A DNA stretch of 64,000 nt, taken from the NCBI RefSeq assembly GCF_902459695.1, contig NZ_CABPRZ010000002.1, forward strand, positions 1-64,000, given 5' to 3'. Positions 27,177-36,240 of this stretch are shown piece after piece (position 1 is the stretch's first letter; every line of letters starts with the position of its first letter). Origin of the DNA: Pandoraea terrae (GTDB lineage: Bacteria; Pseudomonadota; Gammaproteobacteria; Burkholderiales; Burkholderiaceae). The notes under the pieces were generated by a model. It was not told the DNA's origin and ran no database searches. It saw nothing but the letters and a program-made list of their open reading frames with translations. The translations under genes and the position numbers were made by a program.

Positions 27177-28817
27177 ATGGGTATCTGGAACCTCTACTTC
27201 ATCCTGAAGCTGCTGCTGCTCTGGGGCGGCGTCATCAGCTTTCACATACTGGCGAACTTTCTGTTTGCCGTGGCGCTGGCGATTCGGCTGCGGTCGCGCT
27301 GGGCGAAGATCGCGCGCCAGGTCGTGGCGATACCGGCGGGATTCGCCTTGCTTTATCATGATTCGAACCTGCCGCCATTTGCGCGCTTCATCGAGCAATT
27401 GCCGGCGCTAGCGCAATTCCGCTTTTCGTATCTCCTGGAGTTGCTCGGCCGATTTGTCGGCACGCGAGAATGGTTGCTGTTGTTGATCCTGGTACTTGTG
27501 TACTGGATCGTCAATCGCTGGCTGCGCGTGACGACGTTGGTGCTCCTGGCCCTGCTGATCGTGCCGGGATGGCTCCGGCTCGGTACACTGCTGCCGATGT
27601 TGTCGCCGGTTGTCGCGTCGCAAGGGGGCGCCGCGAATGCCAATGCGGCGATGCCGTCGGTCACCGCGGCTGGCGGCGCTGCGGGTGCCGGCGGGAGCGT
27701 AGTCGCGAGCGCGAACGGCGAGGTTCCGATGGCAGGGAACCCCGACACGGCGCTCGACGGCTTTTACCAGCGCGAGCGGGGCCGGTCGGTCTCGTTTCCG
27801 TCACAGTTGGGCGCGGGGCCCGACTTCGATATTGTGTTCCTGCATGTTTGCTCGCTTGCGCAAGACGATCTCGACACCGAAAAGCTCACCAACCTGCCGC
27901 TGTTGTCGCAGTTCGACTACGTGTTCAAGAATTTCAACTCGGCCGCAAGCTACAGCGGTCCGGCGGCGATTCGTGTGCTGCGCGCGTCGTGCGGCGCGGC
28001 GTCCCACAAGGGGTTGTACGAGCCGGCGGCGCAGCAGTGCTATGTCATGAGCGATCTCAAGCAATTGGGTTTCACGCCGAGTGTGCTGATGAATCATGAC
28101 GGGCACTTCGACAATTTCATGAAGGAAGTGCTGGACAATGTTGGTGTGCAGGGCGTCAAGCCCATCGACAACACGGCGAGCCGCATCAGCATGCGGGCGT
28201 TCGACGAAACGCCAATCCGCTCCGACGGCGACGTCCTGACGAGTTGGGTCAAACGCCGCGCCGAGATGCCGGACAAGCGCGTGGCGCTTTACTACAATAC
28301 GATCAGCCTGCACGACGGCAACCGCATCGAAGGCATGAAGCTGTCGAGCGTGGAAAGCTATCCGCTGCGGGTGAAGACGTTGTTCGACGATTTCGGCAAG
28401 TTCATCGACGCCATCCAGCAGTCCGGCCGCAAGACGATCGTGGTGTTCGTGCCCGAGCATGGCGCCGCAATTCGTGGCAACAAGCTTCAGATTTCGGGCA
28501 TGCGTGAAATCCCGCTGCCGGAAATCACGCACGTACCGGTGGCAGTGAAGCTTGTCGGTTTCGGCGACGGCCCGCGCAGTGGGCCGCCTGTGACGATCGA
28601 CACGCCCACCAGCTACCTGGCGATGTCGCAGTTGCTGGCGAATCTGATCACGACGAACCCGTTTGCTGCCAGGGCTGACCTGAGTCGGTACGCCAACGAT
28701 CTGCCCCAGACGGCATTCGTTTCGTCCAACGAGCAATCTACCGTCATGAAATACGCGGGCAAGACGCTGATTCGCGGCATGGACGGCGTCTGGCTCGATG
28801 TGAATACGCTGGAATAA
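27177..28817 (+). CDS. bcsG: Cellulose phosphoethanolamine transferase BcsG
   Basis: 546 aa. N-terminal membrane helices (within residues 1-140), a low-complexity Ala/Gly linker, then an alkaline-phosphatase-like periplasmic domain. SAASYSGPAAIRVLRASCG contains the likely nucleophile Ser (about 260), and VVFVPEHGAAIRGN carries metal ligands, both close to E. coli BcsG. The enzyme moves phosphoethanolamine from phosphatidylethanolamine to cellulose. 21 bp after bcsA and clearly in the same operon. The bcsE and bcsF genes that accompany bcsG in enterobacteria are absent. Confidence 0.93.
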   Translation: MGIWNLYFILKLLLLWGGVISFHILANFLFAVALAIRLRSRWAKIARQVVAIPAGFALLYHDSNLPPFARFIEQLPALAQFRFSYLLELLGRFVGTREWLLLLILVLVYWIVNRWLRVTTLVLLALLIVPGWLRLGTLLPMLSPVVASQGGAANANAAMPSVTAAGGAAGAGGSVVASANGEVPMAGNPDTALDGFYQRERGRSVSFPSQLGAGPDFDIVFLHVCSLAQDDLDTEKLTNLPLLSQFDYVFKNFNSAASYSGPAAIRVLRASCGAASHKGLYEPAAQQCYVMSDLKQLGFTPSVLMNHDGHFDNFMKEVLDNVGVQGVKPIDNTASRISMRAFDETPIRSDGDVLTSWVKRRAEMPDKRVALYYNTISLHDGNRIEGMKLSSVESYPLRVKTLFDDFGKFIDAIQQSGRKTIVVFVPEHGAAIRGNKLQISGMREIPLPEITHVPVAVKLVGFGDGPRSGPPVTIDTPTSYLAMSQLLANLITTNPFAARADLSRYANDLPQTAFVSSNEQSTVMKYAGKTLIRGMDGVWLDVNTLE

Positions 28818-28831
28818 CCTCAGGAGCTACC

Positions 28832-29830
28832 GTGCAATATTGCAAATTCGGCCGCACTGGCCTGTCCGTCTCCCGGCTGTGCCTCGGCACCATGACCTTC
28901 GGGCTGCAAACGGAGGAGGCTGCGAGCCGCGCGATTCTCGACCGCGCCGCCGAGGCGGGCGTCAACTTCATCGACGTCGCCGACGTCTATCCGCTGGGCG
29001 GCACCGAGTCGCTGGCCGGACGCACCGAAGAGATCGTCGGGCGCTGGCTGAAGGGACAGCGCGACAAGTTTATCGTCGCGACCAAGGCCGTCGGAAAGAT
29101 GGGCCCGTCGCCGTGGGATCAGGGGGCTTCGCGCAAACATTTGCTGGACGCCATCGACCATTCGCTGCGCCGGCTCGGCACTGACTATGTCGATCTTTAT
29201 CAGCTGCATTCGGACGATACGGAGACGCCGATCGACGAAACGCTCGAAGCATTGGACACCATTGTGCGGCAAGGCAAGGCGCGCTATATCGGCGTCTCCA
29301 ACTATCTTGCCTACCGTCTGGCCCGCGCGCTGGGGCGTGCCGACGTCCTGCGTACCACGCGGTTCGTGTCGGTCCAGCCGCGCTATAACCTGCTGTTCCG
29401 CCAGATCGAACGTGAACTCCTGCCGTTGGCCGGCGAGGAAGGGCTGGCCGTCATGCCGTACAACCCGCTGGCGGGCGGTCTGCTGACGGGGAAATACCGT
29501 CACGATGCCGCACCCTCCGAAGGGCGTTTCAGTGCAGCCACGGTCGGCCGTGCGGGAGAAATGTACCAGCAGCGCTATTGGCATGAACGCGAATTCCAGA
29601 CGATCGAATCGCTGGGGGAAATCGCCGCCGAGGCCGGCGAATCGCTGACCAAGCTGTCTCTGGCGTGGGTGCTGGCCAATCCGACGGTCACGTCCGCGAT
29701 CATCGGCGCAAGTCGGGCGGAGCAATTGACCGAAACGCTGGCCGCCGTCGACTACGCGCTCGATCCGGCCCTCAAGGCGAGGCTGGATGACGCGTCGCAC
29801 GCTTACCGCTGGGGCGACGCGGCGCGCTGA
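28832..29830 (+). CDS. Aldo/keto reductase
   Basis: 332 aa, GTG start with CAGGAGC at 28821-28827. TIM-barrel AKR: the catalytic Asp/Tyr in NFIDVADVYPLGGTE, Lys in VATKAVG and His in DLYQLHSDD are in order. NADPH-dependent reduction of an unknown carbonyl, cytoplasmic. Only 14 bp separate it from bcsG, so it may be read from the bcs promoter, but a role in cellulose synthesis is not implied. Ends on the base before the stop of the opposing FAD reductase. Confidence 0.88.
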   Translation: MQYCKFGRTGLSVSRLCLGTMTFGLQTEEAASRAILDRAAEAGVNFIDVADVYPLGGTESLAGRTEEIVGRWLKGQRDKFIVATKAVGKMGPSPWDQGASRKHLLDAIDHSLRRLGTDYVDLYQLHSDDTETPIDETLEALDTIVRQGKARYIGVSNYLAYRLARALGRADVLRTTRFVSVQPRYNLLFRQIERELLPLAGEEGLAVMPYNPLAGGLLTGKYRHDAAPSEGRFSAATVGRAGEMYQQRYWHEREFQTIESLGEIAAEAGESLTKLSLAWVLANPTVTSAIIGASRAEQLTETLAAVDYALDPALKARLDDASHAYRWGDAAR

Positions 29831-31090
29831 CTACGTCGCGCTGCCAAGTGCCGCAAGCAGATCCTTCAGCGGCGTGCCCGGATCGGCGAGCTTGTCCGGA
29901 TCGATCGTGGCGCCGCGGCCCACCAATTCACGCGCGGCCATGAATTCCTGCGCCCGGTTGACGCTGGCGACCGCCACGAGGCGGCCTTCGCGCAGATAGC
30001 ACAGCATGAAGACGGCGGCGCCGCCGGGGGCGTCGGGCAGACGGCGTTCGACCACGCGGTCGTGACCGTCCGTCATGCCGGCCATTTGCAACTTCGCGTC
30101 GAATTGATCGGACCAGAACCACGGCGCGGCGGCAATCGGCTTCGGCGCGCCGACGACCACGCTCGCCGCCACCTTGGCCATTTCGCTCGCGCTCGGCACC
30201 GATTCGAGACGTATGCGGCGGCCCAGGACCGGATGCGCATGATGTGCGCAGTCGCCCACGGCGAGGATCGCCGGATCGTTCGTGCGGGCAAATTCGTCCA
30301 CAACGATGCCATTGTCGACCGGCAGGCCGGCAGCTTCGGCCAGCGCCGTATTCGGAATCAGGCCGATGCCGACGACGACGACGTCCGCTTCGATTCGGCG
30401 GTCGCCCGCCACTACGGCCGTGACGTGACCCTCGGCGACCTCGAAACCGGTCACGCTCACGCCTGTCTGGATGTCGACGCCATTGGTGCGGTGCAAGGCT
30501 TCGAAGAATGCGGACAGATCGGCTTCGGCGACGCGCGCGAGCAGGCGCGGCGCAGCCTCGAGCACGGTGACCTTGGCACCCGCCTTGACGGCGCTGGCCG
30601 CCACTTCAAGCCCGATGTAGCCGCCTCCGACAATCACGACGCGCTTTTCCGGCGAGATGGCGGCACGCAGACGTTCTGCGTCCTGGATGTCGCGCAGGTA
30701 GAGCACGTTCGCGGCATCGCCGCCGGGCAGCGCCAGACGGCGCACGCGGCCGCCCGTGGCGAGTACGAGATGATCATAATTGAACGTCTCGCCGTTTTCG
30801 AGCGTCACGGTGCGCGCTGCGCGGTCGATGCCGGCTGCCGTTGCGCCCAGGCGCAGCTCGATGTTGGCCTTCTCGTAAGCGTCTGCCGGGCGGATCAGCA
30901 GGCTGGCGGCGTCGGCCTGACCGGCCAGGAACGCTTTCGACAGCGGCGGGCGGCGGTACGGCGGATGGTTTTCGGCGCCGACGACGACGATGCGTCCGGC
31001 ATAGCCTTGCTGGCGCAGGGCGAGGGCGGTTTCGCCGCCGGCTTGGCCGGCGCCGAGAATGACGGTGGTGGAAGACGTTACGTCGGTCAT
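29831..31090 (-). CDS. FAD-dependent pyridine nucleotide-disulfide oxidoreductase (ferredoxin reductase type)
   Basis: 419 aa. FAD motif VILGAGQAGGETALALRQQG at the N-terminus, NAD(P) motif VVIVGGGYIGLEVAASAVKA in the middle, and the second FAD contact ILAVGDCAHH. The AENHPPYRRPPLSKAFL segment is typical of ferredoxin/rubredoxin reductases that feed P450s and ring dioxygenases (ThcD/PuxA type). No ferredoxin, P450 or oxygenase lies next to it, so its electron acceptor is elsewhere. Start chosen at MTDVTS; divergent from the LysR gene with a 174-bp shared promoter region. Confidence 0.9.
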   Translation of the reverse strand: MTDVTSSTTVILGAGQAGGETALALRQQGYAGRIVVVGAENHPPYRRPPLSKAFLAGQADAASLLIRPADAYEKANIELRLGATAAGIDRAARTVTLENGETFNYDHLVLATGGRVRRLALPGGDAANVLYLRDIQDAERLRAAISPEKRVVIVGGGYIGLEVAASAVKAGAKVTVLEAAPRLLARVAEADLSAFFEALHRTNGVDIQTGVSVTGFEVAEGHVTAVVAGDRRIEADVVVVGIGLIPNTALAEAAGLPVDNGIVVDEFARTNDPAILAVGDCAHHAHPVLGRRIRLESVPSASEMAKVAASVVVGAPKPIAAAPWFWSDQFDAKLQMAGMTDGHDRVVERRLPDAPGGAAVFMLCYLREGRLVAVASVNRAQEFMAARELVGRGATIDPDKLADPGTPLKDLLAALGSAT

Positions 31091-31264
31091 GAGCGTGTAT
31101 CGAATGAGGTAAGTGTCAGGCAAAGACGTCCCCCGCCGGCTGCCGGGCGGGGCGGACGCCATACGTCGCGACGAAAGTGTAATGCAAGCGGGCAGGGTTG
31201 CGGGGGCTTTGTCGCCCGGTCGACTGCGGTATATTGAGCCATCTCGGCATCTATTGGCATTTCC

Positions 31265-32161
31265 ATGTGGCAAATCGACCAGGTCACCCTGCGCGTCTTC
31301 ATCGCCGTTTGTGAGGAGGGCACGATTGGCCGTGCGGCGGAGCGCGAGTTCATCGCGCCTTCCGCGGCCAGCAAGCGCCTCGCCGATCTCGAGGCGCTGG
31401 TCGGCGCCGCGTTGCTGCTTCGCAGTCAGCGCGGGGTGCGCGCCACGGCGGCCGGCACGGCGCTGCTGCGTCATGCGCGGCAAGTGTTGCGCGCGTACGA
31501 ACGCCTGCAAGCGGAGTTGAGCGAGTACGCCGGCGGCGCACGGGGGCACGTGCGGGTGCTGGCCAACGTGTCTTCGATGGTCGAGTTCCTGCCGGAGGCG
31601 TTGTCGGACTTCCTCAAATCGCATCCGCAAATCCGTGTCGACGTGGAAGAGCGGGTCAGCGTCGAGATTGTGCGCGGCATCGAAGAGGGCGTGGCCGACG
31701 TCGGCATCTGCCGCGATTTCGTGCCGCTGGGGGATCTGCAAAGCCTGCCCTACCGCGCGGATCACCTGGCGCTCGTGGCACCGAAGTCCCATCCACTGGC
31801 CGGGCACGATGCCGTAGACTTCGTTCAGACACTCGCGTTCGATCATATCGGACTGGCATCGAATGCCTCGGTGAATGCCCTGATGCAGCGCATCGCGATG
31901 GCCGACGGGCGCGAGCTGACGTACCGGACCTACGTCTCGACGATCGATGCGGCGTACCGCTTCATCCAGGCGGGGTTAGCCATTTCGATCCTGCCGCATG
32001 AAGCGGTGCCGGGACACGTGCTGCAAGCCTACGGACTGGCCGTCGTGCCGTTGCGCGACGCCTGGGCCGAGCGGCACTTCGTGATCTGCATGCGGGATCG
32101 TGAAGCCCTCACCGCGCCTGCGTCGCGGCTGGTCGATCATCTGCTGGCCCATCGGGATTAA
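31265..32161 (+). CDS. LysR-family transcriptional regulator
   Basis: 298 aa. N-terminal winged helix-turn-helix (residues 8-66; FIAVCEEGTIGRAAEREFIA then SAASKRLADLEALVG), C-terminal periplasmic-binding-like effector domain (about 90-295). It lies upstream of the HMG-CoA lyase/CoA-transferase/MFS genes on the same strand and divergent from the FAD reductase; either may be its target. LysR binding sites cannot be fixed by eye here. Confidence 0.92.
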   Translation: MWQIDQVTLRVFIAVCEEGTIGRAAEREFIAPSAASKRLADLEALVGAALLLRSQRGVRATAAGTALLRHARQVLRAYERLQAELSEYAGGARGHVRVLANVSSMVEFLPEALSDFLKSHPQIRVDVEERVSVEIVRGIEEGVADVGICRDFVPLGDLQSLPYRADHLALVAPKSHPLAGHDAVDFVQTLAFDHIGLASNASVNALMQRIAMADGRELTYRTYVSTIDAAYRFIQAGLAISILPHEAVPGHVLQAYGLAVVPLRDAWAERHFVICMRDREALTAPASRLVDHLLAHRD

Positions 32162-32172
32162 ATCGGGATTAA
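32151..32172 (+). repeat. 11-bp tandem duplication at the LysR stop codon
   Basis: ATCGGGATTAA occurs twice head to tail; the first copy contains the TAA stop of the LysR gene. Probably a small replication-slippage event that left the protein unchanged. Confidence 0.8.
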
Positions 32173-32321
32173 CCCGAAGCCGGCACGCGACGCCGGCCGC
32201 GCCATCCCCATCCTTGCGCCGCCATCGCGCCCCGCGATGGACTCCATCGAGAATTGCGGCTTTCCCGCATGCCCGCTTGACGGCACTCTCACGCTCACGT
32301 TCCCTTCGATGACACAAGGAC

Positions 32322-33317
32322 ATGATGAGAGACGCCAATACCGGTTGCGGCGGGACCCCGGATCACCGGGTCGTTGTGACTGAAGTCGGCATGCGCGACG
32401 GTCTTCAGGCCATCGCCCGCACGATGCATACCGATGACAAGAAGCGCTGGATCGACGCCAGCTATGCCGCCGGCGTGCGGCACATGGAAGTGGCGTCGTT
32501 CGTTCCGGCGAAGCTGTTGCCGCAAATGGCCGACGCCGAGGCGGTCATCGCCCACGCGCTGACCTGTCCCGGCCTGGTGGTGACGGCGCTCGCGCCCAAT
32601 CTCAAAGGGGTGCAGCGGGCAATCGACAGTGGTGTGCACCGGATCGTCGTGCCCATCTCCGTGAGTGAAGCGCATAGCCTGGCCAACGTGCGCAAAACGC
32701 CGCGTGACATGATCGACGCCTTTGCCGAAATGTGCGCGATGGCCGCGGGGCGCGCGCAGATGATTGCCGGCCTGTCGACCGTATTCGGATGCACGCTGCA
32801 AGGCGACGTGCCGCAGGACGATGTCGCCGCATTGGCGCGTCAGGCGGTGGCGGCAGGCGCCGACGTCGTCGCGCTGGGCGATACCACCGGACAGGCCACA
32901 CCGCGCCAGGTCGGAGAGATCGTAGAGAAAGTGCGTGCCGTCGCCCAAGGCAAGTTGCGGTCGCTGCACTTTCACGACACCCGGGGTCTCGGGCTGGTCA
33001 ACACGCTGGTCGGATTGCAGCACGGCATTCGCGAGTTCGATGCATCGCTGGCGGGGCTTGGCGGCTGCCCGCATGCGCCGGGCGCCACGGGCAACGTCAA
33101 TGCCGAGGATCTCGTCTTCATGCTGCACAGCATGGCCTTCGAAACCGGTATCGACCTGGACGCGCTGATCGCGGTGCGCGCCGTGCTCGCCGCCGCGCTC
33201 CCCGGCGAGCCGCTGTATGGCTATCTCGCGCGGGCGGGCCTGCCTTCACACATGCGTCCCAGCCCGGCCGGTGCCGCAATGAATGCCGCCGGCACGCAAG
33301 CTTCGGTTTCCTCCTAA
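32322..33317 (+). CDS. Hydroxymethylglutaryl-CoA lyase family protein
   Basis: 331 aa. TIM-barrel HMGL-like lyase: EVGMRDGLQ (metal/Arg motif), LHFHDTRGLGLVNT (metal His pair) and GLGGCPHAPGATGNVNAED (catalytic Cys loop) are all present. It would cleave 3-hydroxy-3-methylglutaryl-CoA or a related 3-hydroxy-acyl-CoA to acetyl-CoA and an acid. The next gene is a CoA-transferase, so together they may activate and cleave a dicarboxylic acid. The ATG at 32322 is preceded by AAGGAC. Confidence 0.9.
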   Translation: MMRDANTGCGGTPDHRVVVTEVGMRDGLQAIARTMHTDDKKRWIDASYAAGVRHMEVASFVPAKLLPQMADAEAVIAHALTCPGLVVTALAPNLKGVQRAIDSGVHRIVVPISVSEAHSLANVRKTPRDMIDAFAEMCAMAAGRAQMIAGLSTVFGCTLQGDVPQDDVAALARQAVAAGADVVALGDTTGQATPRQVGEIVEKVRAVAQGKLRSLHFHDTRGLGLVNTLVGLQHGIREFDASLAGLGGCPHAPGATGNVNAEDLVFMLHSMAFETGIDLDALIAVRAVLAAALPGEPLYGYLARAGLPSHMRPSPAGAAMNAAGTQASVSS

Positions 33318-33341
33318 CCTCACGCGAATTCAGGTGAACAC

Positions 33342-34535
33342 ATGAATACGACGACGAACCGCTTGCCGCTGGACGGCATTCGCGTGGTCGAAATGTCCCA
33401 TATGGTGATGGGCCCCACTTGCGGCATGATCCTGGCCGATCTGGGCGCCGAGGTCATCAAGGTCGAGCCGCCGCGCGGCGACGGCACGCGCCGGCTGCTC
33501 GGCACCGGCGCGGGTTTCTTCCGGACGTTCAACCGGAACAAGAAGAGTGTTGCACTCGATCTCGATACCGCCGAGGGACGCGAAGCACTGCGACGCCTGG
33601 TCGACACGGCCGACGTCTTCGTCGAGAATTTCAAGCCCGGCCGCATGGCGTCGCTCGCGCTCGATTACGAAACGGTCAGTCAACGTAACCCGAAGGTGAT
33701 TTACGTCTCGCACAAGGGCTTCCTGAACGGTCCGTATCAGCATCGGCTGGCGCTTGACGAAGTCGTGCAGATGATGGCCGGGCTCGCGTACATGACCGGA
33801 CCGGTGGGGCGCCCGCTGCGTGCCGGGAGCTCCGTCAACGACATCATGGGCGGCATGTTCGGCGCGATCGGCGTGCTCGCGGCGCTGCACGAGCGGCGCG
33901 ACACCGGCCGCGGCCGGGAGATCCAGAGTGCGTTGTTCGAGAACTGCGTGCTGCTGTCGGCGCAACACATGCAGCAGTTCGCCGCGACAGGCGTGGCTGC
34001 CGCGCCGATGCCCGAACGCATCAGCGCGTGGGCAGTGTACGACGTATTCACGCTGGCCGGCGGCGAGCAGATGTTTATCGCTGCGACCGGAGACGGGCAG
34101 TGGCGTGCGCTGTGCAACATCCTGGGCCGATCCGATCTGCTGACCGACGCGCGTCTGGCGACGAACAACGACCGCGTGCTGCTACGCCCCTGGCTGCTCG
34201 GTACGTTGGGCGAGACACTCGCGGCGCGATCGGGCAGCGAACTTGCGCCGTTGTTCGAGCGCGATCAGATTCCGTTTGCATCCATTACGAAACCGGAGGC
34301 GTTGTTCGACGATCCGCATCTCCTGCAAAGCGGCGGACTGGCCGAACTGACGCTCGACGACGGATCGCGGACAGCCATGCCGCTGCTGCCCATATCGCTT
34401 GACGGCGAACGTTTGCAGCCGCGCCAACCCATCGCGAAGATCGGCGAGCACACAGACGCGGTATTGCGCGAGCTCGGTTACAGCGCGGCCGACATTGCCC
34501 GGATGTCGCACACGGCGCAACCGAAAGCCGCCTGA
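33342..34535 (+). CDS. CaiB/BaiF family CoA-transferase
   Basis: 397 aa, class III CoA-transferase. SHMVMGPTCGMILADLGAEV near the N-terminus and VEPPRGDGTRRL are typical, and HKGFLNGPYQHRLALDEVVQ holds the region with the catalytic Asp. It moves CoA between carboxylic acids. Placed between an HMG-CoA lyase and an MFS transporter (24 and 63 bp gaps), it probably makes the CoA thioester of the imported acid. The acid is unknown. Confidence 0.92.
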   Translation: MNTTTNRLPLDGIRVVEMSHMVMGPTCGMILADLGAEVIKVEPPRGDGTRRLLGTGAGFFRTFNRNKKSVALDLDTAEGREALRRLVDTADVFVENFKPGRMASLALDYETVSQRNPKVIYVSHKGFLNGPYQHRLALDEVVQMMAGLAYMTGPVGRPLRAGSSVNDIMGGMFGAIGVLAALHERRDTGRGREIQSALFENCVLLSAQHMQQFAATGVAAAPMPERISAWAVYDVFTLAGGEQMFIAATGDGQWRALCNILGRSDLLTDARLATNNDRVLLRPWLLGTLGETLAARSGSELAPLFERDQIPFASITKPEALFDDPHLLQSGGLAELTLDDGSRTAMPLLPISLDGERLQPRQPIAKIGEHTDAVLRELGYSAADIARMSHTAQPKAA

Positions 34536-34598
34536 GCCCGCTTCGACCGGCATTCAACTATTCAACCGGCGCAAGACCGGACCTCATGGAGACAGACG

Positions 34599-36077
34599 AT
34601 GACGTCGTCAAATCAGGCTTATTCGGCGAATGCGCCGGCACATGCCGCAACGTTCCCTGACCTCGCAACGCCGGGGAGGACGGATGCCGGCGCGCACGAC
34701 ATCGCATACGGCGCTGCACAGATTTCGGCCCGGCTCGACCGGCTCCCGGCCACGCGCACCATCTGGAGGATGGTGATGATGTTGAGCCTGGGCATGTTCT
34801 TCGAGCTTTACGACCTGATGTTCTCGGGCTACATTGCGCCCGGACTGGTCATGAACGGCATTCTTTCGGCCAGTACGCACGGGCTTTTCGGCACCACCGG
34901 CGTCGCCAGCTTCATTGCCTCGCTGTTTGCGGGCCTGTTCGTCGGCACGGCGGCGTGTGGTTTCCTGGCGGACCGGTTCGGCCGCCGGGCGATCTTCACG
35001 TACTCGCTGCTCTGGTATACGGCCGCCAACATCATCATGGGATTTCAGGACACCGCCTTCGGCCTGAACCTGTGGCGCTTCATCGCCGGCGTCGGCATCG
35101 GCGTCGAGATCGTGACGATCGGCACGTATGTCTCGGAACTGGTCCCCAAGCATATCCGCGGCCGCGCCTCGGCGTGCTCACAGGCGGTGGGCTTCTGTGC
35201 CGTGCCGGTGGTCGCGTTCCTTGCCTATCTGCTGGTGCCCCATGCCTGGTTCGGGATCGACGGATGGCGCTGGGTCGTGTACCTCGGCGTGGTCGGCGCG
35301 ATCGCGGTCTGGTGGATTCGCCGGCATTTGCCGGAAAGCCCGCGCTGGCTGGTGCAAAAGGGCCGTCTGGCGGAGGCGGACGCGATCATGTCGCGGATCG
35401 AGGCCCGGGTCGAAGCCGAGTACGGCATGCCGTTGCCGGCGCCGGCAACGGCGCAGCCCGTGCGTGCCCGCGCGGCGTTCCGCGACCTGCTGGTGGCGCC
35501 GTACCGCAAGCGCGTGGCCATGTTGATCATCTTCCATGTGTTCCAGACGCTCGGCTACTACGGCTTCGCCAACTGGATTCCGACGCTGCTCATCAAGCAG
35601 GGCATTACGGTCACGACGAGTCTCGGCTATGCGGCAATCATCGCGATCGCGGCGCCGATCGGTCCGTTGATCGGATTGCTGATCGCCGATCGCTTCGAAC
35701 GCAAGACCGTGATCGTCTGCATGGCGGCCGTCAACGTAGTCTGTGGCTTGATGTTCAGCCAGGCGCGGGAAGCCGCGATGCTGGTGTCGCTCGGCGTGTG
35801 TCTGGTATTGGCGGGCAACATTATTTCGTACAGCTACCACGCCTATCAGGCGGAACTGTTCCCGACCAGCATCCGGGCGCGTGCCGTCGGCTTCGTGTAC
35901 TCGTGGAGCCGCGTCAGCGCCATGCTCACCGCGTTCGTCATCGCGTGGTGCCTGAAGGCGTTCGGCGTGAATGGGGTTTTCGTGCTGATTTCCGGGGCCA
36001 TGGTCGTTGTCATCTGCGCGATCGCACTGCTTGGGCCGAAAACGCGCGACGTCGCGCTGGAGGACATTTCCCGGTAG
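34599..36077 (+). CDS. MFS transporter
   Basis: 492 aa, 12 predicted TM helices. GFLADRFGRRAIF between helices 2 and 3 is MFS motif A, and GLLIADRFERKTV is its repeat in the second half. The ESPRWLVQKGRLAEA segment after helix 6 places it in the sugar/acid:proton symporter branch. Likely imports the carboxylic acid handled by the preceding two enzymes. A GTGCCGGC/GCCGGCAC stem (36085-36104) follows the gene. Confidence 0.9.
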   Translation: MTSSNQAYSANAPAHAATFPDLATPGRTDAGAHDIAYGAAQISARLDRLPATRTIWRMVMMLSLGMFFELYDLMFSGYIAPGLVMNGILSASTHGLFGTTGVASFIASLFAGLFVGTAACGFLADRFGRRAIFTYSLLWYTAANIIMGFQDTAFGLNLWRFIAGVGIGVEIVTIGTYVSELVPKHIRGRASACSQAVGFCAVPVVAFLAYLLVPHAWFGIDGWRWVVYLGVVGAIAVWWIRRHLPESPRWLVQKGRLAEADAIMSRIEARVEAEYGMPLPAPATAQPVRARAAFRDLLVAPYRKRVAMLIIFHVFQTLGYYGFANWIPTLLIKQGITVTTSLGYAAIIAIAAPIGPLIGLLIADRFERKTVIVCMAAVNVVCGLMFSQAREAAMLVSLGVCLVLAGNIISYSYHAYQAELFPTSIRARAVGFVYSWSRVSAMLTAFVIAWCLKAFGVNGVFVLISGAMVVVICAIALLGPKTRDVALEDISR

Positions 36078-36084
36078 TGCCGAG

Positions 36085-36104
36085 GTGCCGGCTCGCGCCG
36101 GCAC
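36085..36104. terminator. Hairpin after the MFS gene
   Basis: Perfect 8-bp stem GTGCCGGC/GCCGGCAC with a TCGC loop, 7 bp after the stop codon. No T-run, so termination would be inefficient or rho-assisted. Confidence 0.35.
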
Positions 36105-36140
36105 GGCGTGAGGCTATCGCGAGGGAAGACCGAATTTCAT

Positions 36141-36169
36141 GGAATAAATCCGGCCCGCCTCCGGTTCTA
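36141..36169 (+). promoter_or_regulatory. Candidate ECF-sigma promoter
   Basis: GGAATA at 36141-36146, 17 bp, then GTTCTA at 36164-36169, 72 bp before the metallophosphoesterase gene. A GGAATAAA-like -35 is common for ECF factors encoded at the end of the operon they control. Assigned by eye. Confidence 0.35.
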
Positions 36170-36240
36170 CCTGTACAGGCATTTGAAACGTTCACGGCGA
36201 ACGGCGGCCTGTTTCCGGTCCAGGGACCATGGAGGAACTC

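Noticed and set aside
24873-27398. 841-codon open frame on the minus strand
   Set aside because: Antisense to bcsA, which has all GT2 and PilZ motifs. No signal, TM or family pattern on the minus strand.
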